This document shows, piece by piece, positions 7,979 through 15,273 of a DNA stretch of 64,000 bases. The translations under genes were made by a program, and so were the position numbers. The notes beneath the pieces are model-generated. The model ran no database searches. It was not told the origin of the DNA and worked only from the letters and a program-made list of their open reading frames with translations. Origin of the DNA: DASSUW01 sp963811895 (GTDB lineage Bacteria > Actinomycetota > Thermoleophilia > Solirubrobacterales > Solirubrobacteraceae); the NCBI GenBank assembly GCA_963811895.1, contig CAWETE010000016.1:248001-312000 (forward strand), written 5' to 3'. The stretch's first letter is position 1. The number at the start of each line of letters is the position of its first letter.

Positions 7979-9334
7979 ATGGCGACCATGACCTTCCCGG
8001 GAAAGCTCCTGCGCCCCGGCGACGACGACTACGACGAGGCCCGCAAGATCTGGAACGGCGCGATCGACCGGCGGCCGGCGCTGATCGCCCGCTGCGCGAG
8101 CGCCGCCGACGTCGTCGCCGCCCTCCGCCTCGGCCGCGAGCGCGACCTGCCGCTCGCCGTCCGCGGCGGCGGCCACAGCGTCGCGGGCCTGTGCGTCAAC
8201 GACGACGGCCTCGTGATCGACCTGACGCCGATGCGCGCGATCGAGGTCGACGCCGAGGCGCGCACCGCCCGCGCCGGCGGCGGCACCCTGTGGGGCGACC
8301 TCGACGCCGCGACGCAGGCCCACGGCCTGGCCACCGTCGGCGGCATCGTCACCCACACCGGCATCGCCGGGCTCACGCTCGGCGGCGGGATCGGCTGGCT
8401 CATGCGCCGCCACGGCGCCACGGTCGACAACCTGCTGGCCGCCGACGTCGTCACCGTCGACGGCGACCTGGTCCGCGCGAGCGAGGACGAGAACCCCGAC
8501 CTGTACTGGGGCCTGCGCGGCGGCGGCGGCAACTTCGGGATCGTGACCTCGTTCGAGTACCGGCTGCACGAGGTCGGGCCGACCATCCTCGGCGGCCCGC
8601 TCTACTTCGCGCTCGAGGACGCCCCCGAGGTGCTGCGCTTCTACCGCGACTTCATCGCGGACGCGCCCGACGACCTCACGACGATCCTCAACCTGCGCAT
8701 GGCGCCGCCCCTGCCGTTCATCCCGCAGGAGTTCCACGGCCAGCCGGTCGTCGCCGTCGCGGCCTGCTGGGCCGGCGACCTCGAGCACGGCGAGGCCGTG
8801 CTCGAACCGCTGCGCCGCTGCGCGACCCCGCTGGTCGACGCCGTCATCCCGCGCCCGTACGTCGAGCTGCAGCAGCTCTTCAACCCGGCCGTGCCGCACG
8901 GCTGGCACTACCGCTGGCGCTCATGGGAGCTGCCCCCGCTGACCGACGCCGCGATCGACACGCTCGTCGACGCGGCCGCCCGCATCACCTCACCGCGCTC
9001 GTACATCATCGTCTTCCAGCTCGGCGGCGCCATGGCCCGACCCGAGCACGACACCGCCTTCAGCCAGCGCGACGCCGCGCACGACGTGAACATCAACGCG
9101 GTCTGGCTCGAGGGCGACCCGGAGGCCGAACGCCACGTCCAGTGGGTGCGCGACACCTACGCCGCGCTCGAGCCGCACGCGGGAGGCCGCGTCTACGTCA
9201 ACTTCCTCGAGGACGAGGGGCAGGACCGCGTGCGCGCCGCCTACGGCGCGGCCACGCACGACCGGCTCAAGGCCCTCAAGCGCCGCTACGACCCGGACAA
9301 CCTGCTGCGCGGCAACCAGAACATCAGCCCTTGA
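7979..9334 (+). CDS. FAD-binding oxidoreductase, berberine-bridge-like (BBE) family
   Basis: A 451-residue protein with an FAD_binding_4 domain (residues about 35-180) and a C-terminal BBE domain ending YDPDNLLRGNQNI. LAVRGGGHSVAG carries the His that covalently holds FAD in this family. The second attachment position, a Cys in bicovalent enzymes, here reads GGIVTHTG with no Cys, so a single covalent link is predicted. LRGGGGNFGIVTSFEY completes the FAD site. Relatives oxidise sugars, alkaloids or polyketides; the substrate here is unknown. The start MATMTFPGK at 7979 was chosen, with MTFPGK as an alternative. It is divergent from the HxlR regulator and has a close paralogue at 62279. Its 3' end overlaps the convergent permease gene by 11 bp. 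Confidence 0.88.
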   Translation: MATMTFPGKLLRPGDDDYDEARKIWNGAIDRRPALIARCASAADVVAALRLGRERDLPLAVRGGGHSVAGLCVNDDGLVIDLTPMRAIEVDAEARTARAGGGTLWGDLDAATQAHGLATVGGIVTHTGIAGLTLGGGIGWLMRRHGATVDNLLAADVVTVDGDLVRASEDENPDLYWGLRGGGGNFGIVTSFEYRLHEVGPTILGGPLYFALEDAPEVLRFYRDFIADAPDDLTTILNLRMAPPLPFIPQEFHGQPVVAVAACWAGDLEHGEAVLEPLRRCATPLVDAVIPRPYVELQQLFNPAVPHGWHYRWRSWELPPLTDAAIDTLVDAAARITSPRSYIIVFQLGGAMARPEHDTAFSQRDAAHDVNINAVWLEGDPEAERHVQWVRDTYAALEPHAGGRVYVNFLEDEGQDRVRAAYGAATHDRLKALKRRYDPDNLLRGNQNISP

Positions 9335-10178
9335 GGCCGGTGTTCGCGATGCCCTGGACGATCTGGCGCTGGAAGAGCAGGAAGGCCACGAGCAGCGGCA
9401 GCGCGCCCAGCACGGCGAGCGCCATCTGCTGCGCGTAGAGCGCCCCGAAGGAGGTCTGCACCGTCGCGAGGCCGACCGGGATCGTGAACAGCGAGCCCGC
9501 GCTGGTCACCACGAACGGCCAGAAGAACGCGTTCCAGGCGAGCACGAACGTGAAGATCCCGACCGCGGCGATCGTCGCCCGCGAGAGCGGCATCCAGATC
9601 AGCGAGTAGATCCGCCACATCGAGGCGCCGTCGACCAGTGCGCTCTCCTCGAGCTCGCGCGGCAGCGCGTCGAAGGCGCGCTTGAACACGAGCACAGCGA
9701 TCGGCGAGGCGAGCTGCGGCAGGATGATGCCCCAGTAGGTGTCGGCCAGCCCGAGCGCCTTCATCTGCGTGAAGAGCGGCACGATCAGCGCCTGGAAGGG
9801 CACGATGAGGCCGGCCAGCAGCATCCACTGGAGCAGGTCGCGGCCGCGGAAGCGCATGCGCGAGAAGGCGAACGCGGCGAGGCTGGCCGTGAAGATCGTC
9901 CCGATGGTGATCAGCGAGGCGGTGAGCAGGCTGTTGAAGTACCAGGTGAAGATCCGGCCGTCCTCGAAGGCGATCCGGTAGGCGTCGAGCGTCTGCTCGG
10001 TCCCGAGCCAGCTCACCGGCGCGATCGTGGTCTCGGCGTCCGGCTTGAGCGAGGTCGCGACCGCCCACGCGAAGGGGACGATCCAGACGATGGCGAGCAC
10101 GACGAGCGCCACCTGGATCAGCGGTCGCGCCCAGCCGCGAGCCCGCGGGCCCTCGACGAAGCCGCCGATCGCCGTCAC
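9324..10178 (-). CDS. Carbohydrate ABC transporter permease (MalG/LacG type)
   Basis: A 284-residue inner-membrane protein with six predicted helices. The ABC-permease EAA loop reads ELEESALVDGASMWRIYSLIWMPL, the site that docks the ATPase. The C-terminus (LFQRQIVQGIANTGLKG) is the classic MalG-type ending. It starts at a GTG overlapping the stop of the partner permease by 4 nt. With that permease and the binding protein it forms a sugar importer. The divergent GH51 arabinofuranosidase suggests arabinose-containing oligosaccharides as substrate (inference). Confidence 0.93.
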   Translation of the reverse strand: MTAIGGFVEGPRARGWARPLIQVALVVLAIVWIVPFAWAVATSLKPDAETTIAPVSWLGTEQTLDAYRIAFEDGRIFTWYFNSLLTASLITIGTIFTASLAAFAFSRMRFRGRDLLQWMLLAGLIVPFQALIVPLFTQMKALGLADTYWGIILPQLASPIAVLVFKRAFDALPRELEESALVDGASMWRIYSLIWMPLSRATIAAVGIFTFVLAWNAFFWPFVVTSAGSLFTIPVGLATVQTSFGALYAQQMALAVLGALPLLVAFLLFQRQIVQGIANTGLKG

Positions 10179-11122
10179 GAGATCACCGTCCGCGTGCCGG
10201 CGCGCCGGACCAGCCGCAGCGCGATCACCGTGATGACCACGATGACGACGAAGAACACGAACGACATAGCGCTCGCGTAGCCGATCCGGTACTGCGTGAA
10301 GCCGGTCTCGTAGATGAGCTGGATGGCGGGGCGCGTCGAGTCCTGCGGGCCGGCCGAGCCCGCCTGGAGCAGGTAGATCTGGTCGAACACCTTCAGCGAC
10401 GCGATGACCTGCAGGACGGTGACGAGCACGAACGTCGACGACAGCAGCGGCAGCGTGATCCGCCGCAGCTGCTGGCCCGGCGTGGCGCCGTCGGTGGCGG
10501 CCGCCTCGTACAGCTCGCGCGGGATCTCCTGCAGACCGGCGAGGTAGAGCACGAAGTTGAAGCCGAACGTCCACCACACGGTGGCGATGACGGCGGAGAT
10601 CATCGCCACGGTCGGCTGCCCGAGCCAGTTGACCTCGGAGAACCCGAGCGTGACCAGGTACGAGTTGATCAGTCCGAAGCCCGGCTGGTACATCCAGTTC
10701 CAGATCAGCACGACGACCGAGACCGGCAGCACGTAGGGCGCGAAGAACGCGAGCCGGTAGAGCCACTGCATGCGCCGGACGCGGCTCACCATCAGCGCGA
10801 GGCCGAGCGGGAGCAGCACGAGCGGCGGCACGCTGAGCAGCGTGAAGAACGCCGTGTGCCACATCGCCGCCCAGAACGTCGAGTCGGTCAGCAGGTTCGT
10901 GTAGTTGTCCAGCCCGGCCCACGAGGCCGGGCCGACCAGCGAGTCGTTGAACAGCGACGTGCGCACCGCCGAGATCACCGGCCAGAACAGGAAGGCCACG
11001 AAGAGCACGAAGAACGGCGCGGTGAAGAGCAAGGCGCTGCGCCCGGTGCGCGGGTCGCGGCTGCGGCGCTCCTGCGCGCGCGGCTCCGAGCGGGCGAGGC
11101 GTTCTTCGGCGGCGACCGCCAT
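10175..11122 (-). CDS. Carbohydrate ABC transporter permease (MalF/UgpA type)
   Basis: A 315-residue protein. A charged N-terminal tail (ERLARSEPRAQERRSRD) precedes six helices, the first LLFTAPFFVLFVAFLFWPV. The EAA loop reads IPRELYEAAATDGATPGQQL. Its ATG at 11122 shares one base with the TGA of the binding-protein gene (TGATG), and its stop overlaps the next permease by 4 nt, so translation is tightly coupled. Family CUT1 sugar importer. Confidence 0.93.
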   Translation of the reverse strand: MAVAAEERLARSEPRAQERRSRDPRTGRSALLFTAPFFVLFVAFLFWPVISAVRTSLFNDSLVGPASWAGLDNYTNLLTDSTFWAAMWHTAFFTLLSVPPLVLLPLGLALMVSRVRRMQWLYRLAFFAPYVLPVSVVVLIWNWMYQPGFGLINSYLVTLGFSEVNWLGQPTVAMISAVIATVWWTFGFNFVLYLAGLQEIPRELYEAAATDGATPGQQLRRITLPLLSSTFVLVTVLQVIASLKVFDQIYLLQAGSAGPQDSTRPAIQLIYETGFTQYRIGYASAMSFVFFVVIVVITVIALRLVRRAGTRTVIS

Positions 11123-12426
11123 CAGATCGGCCTCGGCGTCGAGCTGAGCAGCTCGAGGTAGTCGCGGAACGTCTTCAGCCCGGCCTCCGGCGGCAGCACG
11201 CCGGTGGCCACCGGCTGGAACGCGGTGCCGGCGTTGTTCTCCAGGTCCGAGCCGCTGCCGCTGTACCACGCGAGCGGGTCGAAGGCGAGGTTGTTGGCGG
11301 CGTCGGCGTAGTTGCTCTGGGGCGAGAGCTTGCGGTAGGCGTCGCTCTCGAAGATCTCCGTGAACGCCGGCACGTGGCCGCCCTCGGCCCAGGCCAGGCC
11401 CTTGTTGACCATGCGCGAGATGAAGGCGAGCGCGGCGTCGAGCCGCTCCGGCGAGCGGCCGGCGTCTCGCGGGATCACGAACGTGTGCGAGTCGGCCTGG
11501 GTGGCGGGGCCGTCGAAGATCGTCGGCACCGTCCGCATCGAGAAGGGGATCTTCGTGGTCGTGAACGTGGTGACCTCCCACTCGCCGTTGAAGGCGAAGG
11601 CCGCGGACTGGTTGCCGAACATGGCGACCGACGCCTGGTAGTCGACGTCCTGCCCGCCGACCCCGCGCTTGCTGGGCTGGGCGATCCACTCGAGCGCGCG
11701 CAGCGCCTTGTCGTCGTCCATCGTGATCCGGCTGCCGCCGTCGTCGATGATCGGCGCGCCGTCCATCTGCGAGTAGAGGGTCAGGAACAGCCGCCACGGC
11801 GTGACGCCGCGCGTCTCGAAGACCACGCCGGTCTTGCCCGTCTCCTCCTTGACCGCGGCGAAGGCGTCGAGCAGGGCGTCGGGACCGTCGAGCGGCTTCA
11901 GCGAGTCGCCCTCGAGGAGGCCCGCCTTCTCGGTCAGCTCGGTGTTGTAGTAGAGGACGAACGGGTGGGTGTCGAGCGGGATCGCGTACTGGCGGCCGCC
12001 GGACTGCCCGCTCTTCCACGGCTGCTCGAGGAAGCGGTCGCCCTCGAGGCCGTGCTTGGCCAGCAGCTCCGGAGTGAGCTCCTCCAGCAGGCCGGCGGGG
12101 GCGAAGGCCGGGATGCGGGTCGCGTGCATGACGGCCACGTCGGGCGGCGAGCCGCCGACCGCCGCCAGCGCCAGCTTCGTGTAGTAGGGGTTGCCCCACG
12201 GCAGGATCAGCTCGCGCACGTCGCTGTCCGCGTGCTCGGCGTCGATCTCGTCGAGGATCGCGGCCAGCCGCGCGCCGTCGCCGCCGCCGAAGAGGTGCCA
12301 GAACGTCACCGTCTGCGAGGTGCCGGCGAACGGCGAGCCGGTGCTCGCCACGCCGAGGGCAGCCGCGGCGCCGAGCATCCCGCCGCCGATGAGAGCCTCC
12401 CTCCGCGTGAGCCTGATAGCGCTCAC
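11122..12426 (-). CDS. Extracellular solute-binding protein, family 1 (sugar ABC importer)
   Basis: A 434-residue secreted binding protein. The N-terminus RLTRREALIGGGMLGAAAAL resembles a twin-arginine signal followed by a hydrophobic stretch; there is no lipobox Cys. The mature part opens TVTFWHLFGGGDG, a typical family-1 start, and contains FAFNGEWEVTTF and HTFVIPRDAGRSPER. It is the first gene of the importer operon. The GTG start at 12426 lies inside an operator-like sequence and no Shine-Dalgarno sequence precedes it, so the message may be leaderless. No ATPase gene is present in the locus; such importers often share a multitask MsmK-type ATPase encoded elsewhere. Confidence 0.88.
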   Translation of the reverse strand: MSAIRLTRREALIGGGMLGAAAALGVASTGSPFAGTSQTVTFWHLFGGGDGARLAAILDEIDAEHADSDVRELILPWGNPYYTKLALAAVGGSPPDVAVMHATRIPAFAPAGLLEELTPELLAKHGLEGDRFLEQPWKSGQSGGRQYAIPLDTHPFVLYYNTELTEKAGLLEGDSLKPLDGPDALLDAFAAVKEETGKTGVVFETRGVTPWRLFLTLYSQMDGAPIIDDGGSRITMDDDKALRALEWIAQPSKRGVGGQDVDYQASVAMFGNQSAAFAFNGEWEVTTFTTTKIPFSMRTVPTIFDGPATQADSHTFVIPRDAGRSPERLDAALAFISRMVNKGLAWAEGGHVPAFTEIFESDAYRKLSPQSNYADAANNLAFDPLAWYSGSGSDLENNAGTAFQPVATGVLPPEAGLKTFRDYLELLSSTPRPI

Positions 12427-12427
12427 A
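12414..12427. promoter_or_regulatory. LacI-family operator-like site at the importer start
   Basis: TGATAGCGCTCACA has the central AGCGCT of LacI-family operators and a near-palindromic outline (TG...CA). It overlaps the GTG start codon of the solute-binding protein. A near copy (13 of 14 bases identical in the same orientation, apart from one or two changes) lies at the GH51 start. Confidence 0.5.
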
Positions 12428-12469
12428 AACGGAGGCTTCCCCTGTCGAGATACATCGCTAAACCGCCAC

Positions 12470-12483
12470 TGGTAGCGTTCACA
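12470..12483. promoter_or_regulatory. LacI-family operator-like site at the arabinofuranosidase start
   Basis: TGGTAGCGTTCACA ends two bases before the GTG start at 12486. It repeats the sequence at 12414-12427 with two substitutions. The pair flanks the 59-bp divergent promoter region, suggesting one sugar-responsive repressor for importer and enzyme. No LacI gene lies in the window. Confidence 0.5.
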
Positions 12484-12485
12484 GC

Positions 12486-13970
12486 GTGCAGGGGGCCAGG
12501 CTGGTCATCGACCCCGCATTCGCGGTGGCGGAAGTCGACGAGCGCGTCTTCGGCTCGTTCGTCGAGCACATGGGGCGCTGCGTCTACGGCGGGATCTACG
12601 AGCCCGACGGCGGCCGGATCCGCGAGGACGTGCTCGAGCTCGTCCGCGAGCTGGGCGTGACGATCGTCCGCTACCCGGGCGGCAACTTCGTCTCCGGCTA
12701 CGACTGGGAGGACGGCATCGGGCCGCGCGAGGCGCGCCCGCGGCGGCTCGACCTGGCCTGGCGCTCGATCGAGACCAACCAGGTCGGCACCGACGAGTTC
12801 CTCACCTGGGCCCGCCGCGCCGGCGTGGAGCCGATGCTCGCGGTCAACATGGGCACGCGCGGGCTCGACGCCGCGCGCCACCTCGTCGAGTACTGCAACG
12901 CCCCGGGCGGCACGGAGTGGGCCGACCGCCGCCCCGGCGACCCGTACGGCGTGCGCGTCTGGTGCATCGGCAACGAGATGGACGGGCCGTGGCAGATCGG
13001 CCACATGGACGCGGTCGCCTACGGCAAGGCGGCCAACGAGACGGGCAAGGCGATGCGGCTCGTCGATCCCTCGCTCGAGCTCGTCGTATGCGGCAGCTCC
13101 CACTCCCGCATGCCGACGTTCGGCGCGTGGGAGGACACGGTGCTCGACCTCGCATGGGAGGTCGCCGACCACATCTCGCTGCACACCTACTACGACCCCG
13201 CGAGGTTCGCGGACGACGAGGCCTTCCTCGCCGCCTCGCTCGACCTCGACCGCATGATCGAGACGGTGGCCGCCACCGCCGACGCGGTGGCCGGCCGCAA
13301 GGGCAGCCGCCGCCGCGTCTCGCTCAGCGTCGACGAGTGGAACGTCTGGTACCAGACCCCGACCGAGAAGTTCGAGCGCCGCGAGGAGCCGTTCGTGGAG
13401 GCGCCGCCGCTGATCGAGGACACCTACACGGTGACCGACGCGCTGGTCGTCGGCTGCTGCCTGATCACGCTGCTGCGCCACGCCGACCGCGTCCGCATGG
13501 CCTGCCTCGCCCAGCTCGTCAACGTCATCGCCCCGATCCGCACGATCGACGGCGGCCCGGCCTGGCGCCAGACCACCTACTTCCCGTTCCAGCACGCGTC
13601 CCGGTTCGGCCGCGGAACCGTCCTGCGCGTGGAGGGCGACGTGCCGGTCTACGCGACCGAGGGCGAGGAGTCGGTCCCCGTGCTCGAGGCCACCGCGGTC
13701 CACGACGGCGCTTCGACGCTCACTCTGTTCGCCGTCAACCGGTCCACCGAGCCGCTCCCGCTGGAGGCCACCCTGCACGGGCTCGGCGCCCCGTCGGTCG
13801 CCGAGCACCTCGTGCTCGCCGACGACGACCCCCGCGCCGCCAACACGGCCGAGCAGCCGGACCGCGTCCTGCCCCGCACCGAGTCCGGCGCGCGGGTCGA
13901 GGCCGGGACGCTCCACGCCACGTTGCCCGCGCGGTCCTGGAACGTCATCCGCCTCGAGCGCGCCGCCTAG
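12486..13970 (+). CDS. Alpha-L-arabinofuranosidase, glycoside hydrolase family 51
   Basis: A 494-residue protein, the usual length for cytoplasmic GH51. The conserved N-terminus VFGSFVEHMGRCVYGGIYEP and YPGGNFVSGYDWEDG are present. The acid/base Glu is in WCIGNEMDGPWQ and the nucleophile Glu in SVDEWNVWY. A C-terminal beta-sandwich domain follows. It removes terminal alpha-L-arabinofuranosyl groups from arabinan or arabinoxylan oligosaccharides. There is no signal peptide, so it should act on imported sugars, which fits the divergent ABC importer. The start is a GTG just after an operator-like site. Its TAG shares the palindrome CTAG with the stop of the convergent membrane protein. Confidence 0.95.
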   Translation: MQGARLVIDPAFAVAEVDERVFGSFVEHMGRCVYGGIYEPDGGRIREDVLELVRELGVTIVRYPGGNFVSGYDWEDGIGPREARPRRLDLAWRSIETNQVGTDEFLTWARRAGVEPMLAVNMGTRGLDAARHLVEYCNAPGGTEWADRRPGDPYGVRVWCIGNEMDGPWQIGHMDAVAYGKAANETGKAMRLVDPSLELVVCGSSHSRMPTFGAWEDTVLDLAWEVADHISLHTYYDPARFADDEAFLAASLDLDRMIETVAATADAVAGRKGSRRRVSLSVDEWNVWYQTPTEKFERREEPFVEAPPLIEDTYTVTDALVVGCCLITLLRHADRVRMACLAQLVNVIAPIRTIDGGPAWRQTTYFPFQHASRFGRGTVLRVEGDVPVYATEGEESVPVLEATAVHDGASTLTLFAVNRSTEPLPLEATLHGLGAPSVAEHLVLADDDPRAANTAEQPDRVLPRTESGARVEAGTLHATLPARSWNVIRLERAA

Positions 13971-14884
13971 GGGCGGTGCTCGTACGTCGCGTCGAGCGGC
14001 ACGCCCTGGAGCAGGAAGCGGGACAGCTTGGCGTTGAGGGCCATCTCCTCCGCGAGCGTCGCCGGCAGCGGCAGGTGGAGCGCCTCCAGCAGCGTGAAGC
14101 GGTGCAGGTCGACGGCGCTGCGGATGCTCTCGCCGTAGGCGATCGCCGCCGCCACGGCGGAGCGGTAGGCGAGCCAGGCGAGCACGAGGCAGCCGGCGGG
14201 GACCAGCAGCCACCAGCCGTGCGCGGCCAGCAGGCCGGCGGCGATGACCGCGGCGGCGGCGAACACGGAGCAGAAGCGCGCATTGACGTCGAGCGCGTCG
14301 CGCTGGCCGTCGACCACGGCGCGGACCGGGTCCGAGAGCAGCGGGTACAGGCGCGGCCAGGCGACGACGGCGTCGAGCCCGTACGGCTCGCCCGCGCGCA
14401 CCTCGGCGGCGCGCAGCGCGTTGCCCAGCCGCGTCGGCATCAGGTGCTCGCGCGGGGGCAGCAGGCGCAGCTCGCTCGCCGCGTCGCTCATGGTCGCGAG
14501 CTCCTCCGGCGTGAGCGGCTTGCGGCGCGGCGCGGTGGTCGCCTCCAGGGCGTCCACGCGGCGCTCGTACCGCGCCCGCCGGCGGGCGGCGAACGGCCGC
14601 GCGATCCGGGGCCAGTAGCCCTCCAGCCAGCGCACGAGTCCGAGCTGCAGCGGCTGCGCGACGATCGCGGCGACGAGCAGCGTCAGGAACAGCAGGCCGC
14701 CGGCCCAGGCGTCGAGCTCGCGCGCCTCGTCGAGGATCCGGTCGAGGTCCGGCGCGTCGCCGGGTGCGCCGCTCCACAGCAGCGCGAGCACGAACAGCGC
14801 GAGGACGACGCCGGGCAGCAGCCCGACGAGCGCGAACCGGGCGCCGATGTCCCGGCCGAGGCCGATCAGGTCGACGACGCTCAC
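13967..14884 (-). CDS. Four-helix membrane protein, third gene of the CHAT operon
   Basis: A 305-residue protein of unknown function. Two helices near the N-terminus (FALVGLLPGVVLALFVLALL and LLFLTLLVAAIVAQPL) are followed by a basic cytoplasmic-looking segment of about 110 residues, then two more helices (residues about 205-250) and a soluble tail. The central segment has a striking motif, LMPTRLGNALRAAE then YGLDAVVAWPRLYPLL, which I believe recurs in actinobacterial proteins near CHAT genes, though I cannot confirm this here. The GTG start overlaps the stop of the 130-residue gene by 4 nt. It is probably a membrane partner or target of the CHAT protease (inference). Confidence 0.75.
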   Translation of the reverse strand: MSVVDLIGLGRDIGARFALVGLLPGVVLALFVLALLWSGAPGDAPDLDRILDEARELDAWAGGLLFLTLLVAAIVAQPLQLGLVRWLEGYWPRIARPFAARRRARYERRVDALEATTAPRRKPLTPEELATMSDAASELRLLPPREHLMPTRLGNALRAAEVRAGEPYGLDAVVAWPRLYPLLSDPVRAVVDGQRDALDVNARFCSVFAAAAVIAAGLLAAHGWWLLVPAGCLVLAWLAYRSAVAAAIAYGESIRSAVDLHRFTLLEALHLPLPATLAEEMALNAKLSRFLLQGVPLDATYEHRP

Positions 14885-15273
14885 CGCGGCGTCAGCGCCT
14901 GGGCGGGGTGGACGGCGCAGCGCGGCGGGCGCGCCGCGTTGTAGCTCACGGCGTAGAGCGGGCTCTCGGGGCAGGCCGGCTCCGGGCAGACGAGCTCGAT
15001 CTCGGTCCACGCCACGGAGCGGCCGGGAAGGATGGCCGCGTCGGCGTCGCCGAAGCCCATCGACTGCGTGGTGACGAGCTCGTAGACCTCGGTCCGGTCG
15101 AGCGCGCCGGCCTCCTCGCCGCGCACGAGCAGGCGCACGGCCCGTCGCGCGCGGTCGGCGCCGAACCACGCCACCACGCCCGGCAGCTCGGCGTCGTCGT
15201 CCAGCCGCAGGAGCGGGAGCTCCTCGCCGGGCGCGAGCGGGCGGCAGTGGGTGGCGAGCTCGTCGAGCGTCAT
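14881..15273 (-). CDS. Uncharacterised 130-residue protein, middle gene of the CHAT operon
   Basis: The product begins MTLDELATHCRPLAPGEELP and ends with a Cys/His-containing tail (LVCPEPACPESPLY, then RCAVHPAQALTPR). The spacing C-x4-C followed by C-x2-H could bind zinc, but this is only suggested. There is no signal peptide or membrane segment. The ATG at 15273 overlaps the CHAT stop (ATGA) and its own stop overlaps the membrane-protein start (GTGA), so all three proteins are likely made in fixed ratio. I do not recognise a family. Its position between a caspase-like protease and a membrane protein makes it a candidate adaptor, inhibitor or substrate. Confidence 0.72.
   Translation of the reverse strand: MTLDELATHCRPLAPGEELPLLRLDDDAELPGVVAWFGADRARRAVRLLVRGEEAGALDRTEVYELVTTQSMGFGDADAAILPGRSVAWTEIELVCPEPACPESPLYAVSYNAARPPRCAVHPAQALTPR

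Noticed and set aside
13967..13970. Sequence error at the shared CTAG of two convergent stop codons
   Set aside because: CTAG naturally gives TAG on both strands; both proteins end at sensible lengths.
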